64,000 nucleotides of DNA from assembly GCA_947252755.1 (NCBI GenBank), contig CAMXWV010000007.1, positions 68,390-132,389 of the forward strand, written 5' to 3'. Positions 62,036 through 64,000 of the stretch are shown piece after piece (positions within the stretch are counted from its first letter, which is position 1; each line of letters begins with the position of its first letter). The translations under genes and the position numbers were made by a program. This stretch comes from an uncultured Dermabacter sp. (GTDB taxonomy: Bacteria; Actinomycetota; Actinomycetes; Actinomycetales; Dermabacteraceae). Under the pieces are notes generated by a model. That model was not told the origin of the DNA and ran no database searches. It saw only the letters and a program-made list of their open reading frames with translations.

Positions 62036-62565
62036 CGAGAGTCCTGCGGGATTTCAATGGCTGATGCCTTCCAGCCGTCCGTGGGCTGGTTGCGGAAAAG
62101 CACCACCGTCCAGGTGCCGAGGGTGGTGGGCACCTCGACTTCGGCATCCACGCCGCTGACCGTGAGCACCCTCGCCGGGCCGGTGATCTCAGCATCGGGG
62201 ATTCGCCGGGTCTCGGTGTACTTCCAAATCTCCTGCGCCTCGGGGGTAAGCCTCGGACCGACGGCCTTCCACCAGGTCTCCGTGTCTTTGGAGTTGTCCA
62301 GAAGCAGCGTGATCGTGTCTGTTGCGAACCGCTTGGCGGACTCTGCATCGCCTGGGGCAGCGGAGGGCGGTCCCTCGTCCGAGGGTCCGCGTGGAGCGTC
62401 GCCATTGGCCTCGACGCTTTCCCAGGGATCGGGCGTTGGTGCGGCTGCTTGTGGTGTGCTCGGCTCTGACGGCTTATCAGGGCTTCGTGTAGGGGTCGCA
62501 GACTCACTGCATCCAGCCAGGGTGGCTGCTGCCCCGATGACAAGAATGGCGCGTCGGTTGATCAT
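62032..62565 (-). CDS. Transfer-associated lipoprotein
   Basis: 177 residues. The lipobox is LAGC (signal MINRRAILVIGAAATLAGC), so Cys19 would be lipidated on the outer face of the membrane. A Pro/Ser/Thr-rich linker (20-70) is followed by a compact domain (about 75-177) with DTETWWKAVGPRLTPEAQEI and TLGTWTVVLFRNQPTDGWKA. It resembles the extracellular part of some actinobacterial transfer proteins, but no family is certain. It is translationally coupled to the wall hydrolase downstream. Confidence 0.7.
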   Translation of the reverse strand: MINRRAILVIGAAATLAGCSESATPTRSPDKPSEPSTPQAAAPTPDPWESVEANGDAPRGPSDEGPPSAAPGDAESAKRFATDTITLLLDNSKDTETWWKAVGPRLTPEAQEIWKYTETRRIPDAEITGPARVLTVSGVDAEVEVPTTLGTWTVVLFRNQPTDGWKASAIEIPQDSR

Positions 62566-62593
62566 GATGAGACAAGCGGAGTCGGCACGACGT

Positions 62594-63430
62594 TCAGGCC
62601 GCTATGGTGCCTCGCTCGACGATCTCCCGGGCGCTGCTGGTGTCCACGTGCACGTAGAGAGCGGTGGTCTCGGGTTTGGAGTGTCCTAGGAGGGTTTGGA
62701 CGAGTAGGAGGTCTCGGCTGTTTCGATAGGCAGTTGTGGCGAACCGGTGCCGTAACGAGTGACAGGTCCATGGATTCGGGAGGGCTGCGGAGACGAGTTC
62801 TCCAACGCGGATGGCGCCTATCGGTCCCTCACGTCGTGGGCTGGGGAAGAGCCAGCCGGTACTCAGCCCAGCCTGAAGTAGCTCGATGCGGAGACGTTCG
62901 GTGAGTGGAACGACTCGCTGTTTGCGCCCCTTGCCGTGCACGCGAACAGAGCTGTCGCCCTTGGGGCCGATCAGGTCGCCAGAGTGGATGCGGGCGATTT
63001 CGCCGCGCCGTAGGCCAGCCTCACACGCGAAGAGAAGCATCAGGCGGACACGTGTGTCTGCGGCGTGGAGGGCGGCAAGGATGACGTCATCTGGGGCCGG
63101 TCGTGGCAGCGTTCGCGTGCGCTTAATGGGCAGGAGCCCTGCCGTTGGATCGTGCTCAGCTAGACCTCGCGTGATGGCCCATCGGAAGAACTGGGAGATT
63201 GACGCACGGTGCGAGCGCCGTGTGCTCGCGGACCAATCTGATGCAGTGAGATAGCGGATCACATCATGCTCGGTGACGTCGCTGGGCGCGGCGGTGCGTG
63301 TGGACCGAGCGAAAGTCATGACGTGGTACACCCTGAGCTTCACAGTCCCTGTCGCCCGCTCTGCTGCTCTCAGCCAGAAGCTCCATTGATCAACCGATTG
63401 AGTCCAAGCATCCATGCGCACATGCTTCAC
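62594..63430 (-). CDS. Tyrosine recombinase (integrase-like)
   Basis: 278 residues from the GTG at 63430; an ATG at 63415 is possible. The N-terminal SAM-like domain (about 10-95) is followed by the catalytic domain with Arg141 in EAGLRRGEIARI, Lys167 in VHGKGRKQRVVPL, His224-x-x-Arg227 in HSLRHRFATTAY, His250 in LLGHSKPETT and the nucleophile Tyr259 in ALYVHV. It is short and Xer-like, without an arm-binding N-terminal domain. It could integrate the element into tRNA-Lys or resolve multimers. The adjacent 63431-63659 has no gene. Confidence 0.88.
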   Translation of the reverse strand: MKHVRMDAWTQSVDQWSFWLRAAERATGTVKLRVYHVMTFARSTRTAAPSDVTEHDVIRYLTASDWSASTRRSHRASISQFFRWAITRGLAEHDPTAGLLPIKRTRTLPRPAPDDVILAALHAADTRVRLMLLFACEAGLRRGEIARIHSGDLIGPKGDSSVRVHGKGRKQRVVPLTERLRIELLQAGLSTGWLFPSPRREGPIGAIRVGELVSAALPNPWTCHSLRHRFATTAYRNSRDLLLVQTLLGHSKPETTALYVHVDTSSAREIVERGTIAA

Positions 63431-63659
63431 TCACACCCGCCGCCCCGCAACAGAACTTCTTTCTCCTCCTCGACGTTTCGCGCCCCCAATCCTGGACCGC
63501 GCTGGAACGGTGCTGACCGCGATACTCTCCACATCACCGCAACCCTTGGTGCCAGCGGGCCCACCGGATCGAAGGCAAGGGCCGCGTAGCGGGCCGCGGC
63601 AGCCTCGACTCTGACCGGAGCTCGTGGTTCGTAGCGGTATTGGAATGAGTGTCCCGTGC

Positions 63660-63935
63660 TTAGCGGGGGTTGCTCCAGTCGCACGACAGGCCCCCGGAGC
63701 GTCCTTGTGTGGAGCTCAGGCAAGTGATGGTTCGGCCGTCTCTCAAGGTGTGCTCGATTTCGACAACGGTCAATCCCTCGTCAGTCGTTGTCGCACCCTC
63801 TGGTGCTCGGCTGCCCAATGTAATGAGGGCTATCACCAAGCCCACACCCAGGATGAGGGCGAGTGCACCTGCCGCAAGAGCTTTCCAATCGGTCGCGATT
63901 CGTTGGGGTTGGGGCTGCACAGGCTCGTTGCTCAC
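63660..63935 (-). CDS. Small single-span membrane protein
   Basis: 91 residues from the GTG at 63935 (AAGGAACT upstream); an ATG at 63962 would add nine residues. One transmembrane helix (LAAGALALILGVGLVIALIT) precedes an extracytoplasmic tail with two Cys (TITCLSSTQG and LSCDWSNPR) that could form a disulfide. Similar small proteins occur on actinobacterial elements, with no known role. Its upstream sequence leaves the window. Confidence 0.6.
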   Translation of the reverse strand: MSNEPVQPQPQRIATDWKALAAGALALILGVGLVIALITLGSRAPEGATTTDEGLTVVEIEHTLRDGRTITCLSSTQGRSGGLSCDWSNPR

Positions 63936-64000
63936 AGTTCCTTCTTGAGCCGCCCCCTTCATTCGGTCCGGACGTTCTGTGAGTCGTCGGTTTCGATTTG

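Larger units (their letters stand above)
40296..64000. mobile_element. Integrated conjugative element at tRNA-Lys (right end outside window)
   Basis: The left border is the tRNA-Lys 3' end. To its right the backbone genes stop. A coherent mobile set begins: HTH repressor and Cro-like pair, prim-pol replication protein, type IV secretion genes including VirB4-like and VirD4-like ATPases, an ArdC-like antirestriction protein, a MobF relaxase with candidate oriT, a wall hydrolase and a tyrosine recombinase. Genes are densely packed with start/stop overlaps, and codons ending in T are more frequent than in the backbone. No second copy of the tRNA 3' end is present before 64,000, so the right border is not in view. 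Inference: a T4SS-type ICE or integrated plasmid. Confidence 0.8.

Noticed and set aside
63431..64000. Right attachment repeat of the element
   Set aside because: No copy of the tRNA-Lys T-arm or acceptor end (GGTTCGAATCCCTGATGG) is present here on either strand.

Overview
The window is high-GC actinobacterial DNA. The markers are a fused Kgd-type 2-oxoglutarate decarboxylase/dehydrogenase, a SigR/RsrA-type sigma/anti-sigma pair, a UPF0182 membrane protein, a PPA1309-family protein, the actinobacterial mini-protein bL37, a pyrophosphate-dependent phosphofructokinase, and the gene order lysA-hom-thrC-thrB-rho-rpmE-prfA-prmC. A Micrococcales-type host (Dermabacteraceae/Brachybacterium-like) is my guess; the sequence alone does not fix the genus.

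Positions 1-40,295 are chromosomal backbone. From 1 to 8,955 everything is on the minus strand: translation termination (prmC, prfA, rpmE), rho, and an aspartate-family operon (lysA, hom, thrC, thrB) with start/stop overlaps. A fused trehalose synthase/phosphatase (otsAB) and tRNA-Arg(CCG) follow. Next come tsaD with an M23 peptidase that has a foldable leader, two CNNM/CorC-type membrane proteins, a two-component system, kgd, an SGNH-like protein, bL37, rsrA-sigR, a DoxX-like protein, aroA-rsgA-hisN, PPi-PFK and a calpain-like protease. The last part holds tRNA-fMet, UPF0182, PPA1309, an extra SSB, tRNA-Arg(TCT), an M48 protease, sodA, an unusual oligoribonuclease-AGE epimerase fusion, tRNA-His and an SDR protein.

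At 40,296 an intact tRNA-Lys(CTT) marks the left border of an integrated conjugative element that runs to the end of the window. Its left end has a repressor-like HTH gene whose frame runs into the tRNA, a palindromic operator inside a divergent leaderless promoter, a Cro-like small protein and an orphan protein. Then come a primase-polymerase-type replication protein and a type IV secretion module: a VirB8/TcpC-like protein, a VirB6/TrbL-like protein, two tandem VirB2-like small membrane proteins, an SCO6880-like protein, a VirB4-like ATPase and a VirD4/TraG-like coupling protein. Behind these lie an ArdC-like antirestriction protein, an HNH protein and three uncharacterised small genes, all tightly coupled. 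A convergent MobF relaxase-helicase has a candidate oriT at its start. The right part holds a DUF2637-like membrane protein, small membrane genes, an NrdH-like redoxin, a transglycosylase-like/NlpC-P60 wall hydrolase with a lipoprotein, and a tyrosine recombinase. The right attachment site is not visible, so the element probably continues past 64,000.

The most interesting items are the Orn-AGE fusion, the repressor whose C-terminus is completed by the tRNA attachment site, its operator buried in a promoter spacer, the candidate oriT, the uncharacterised coupled cluster behind the coupling protein, the bacterial calpain and the foldable leader of the M23 gene.
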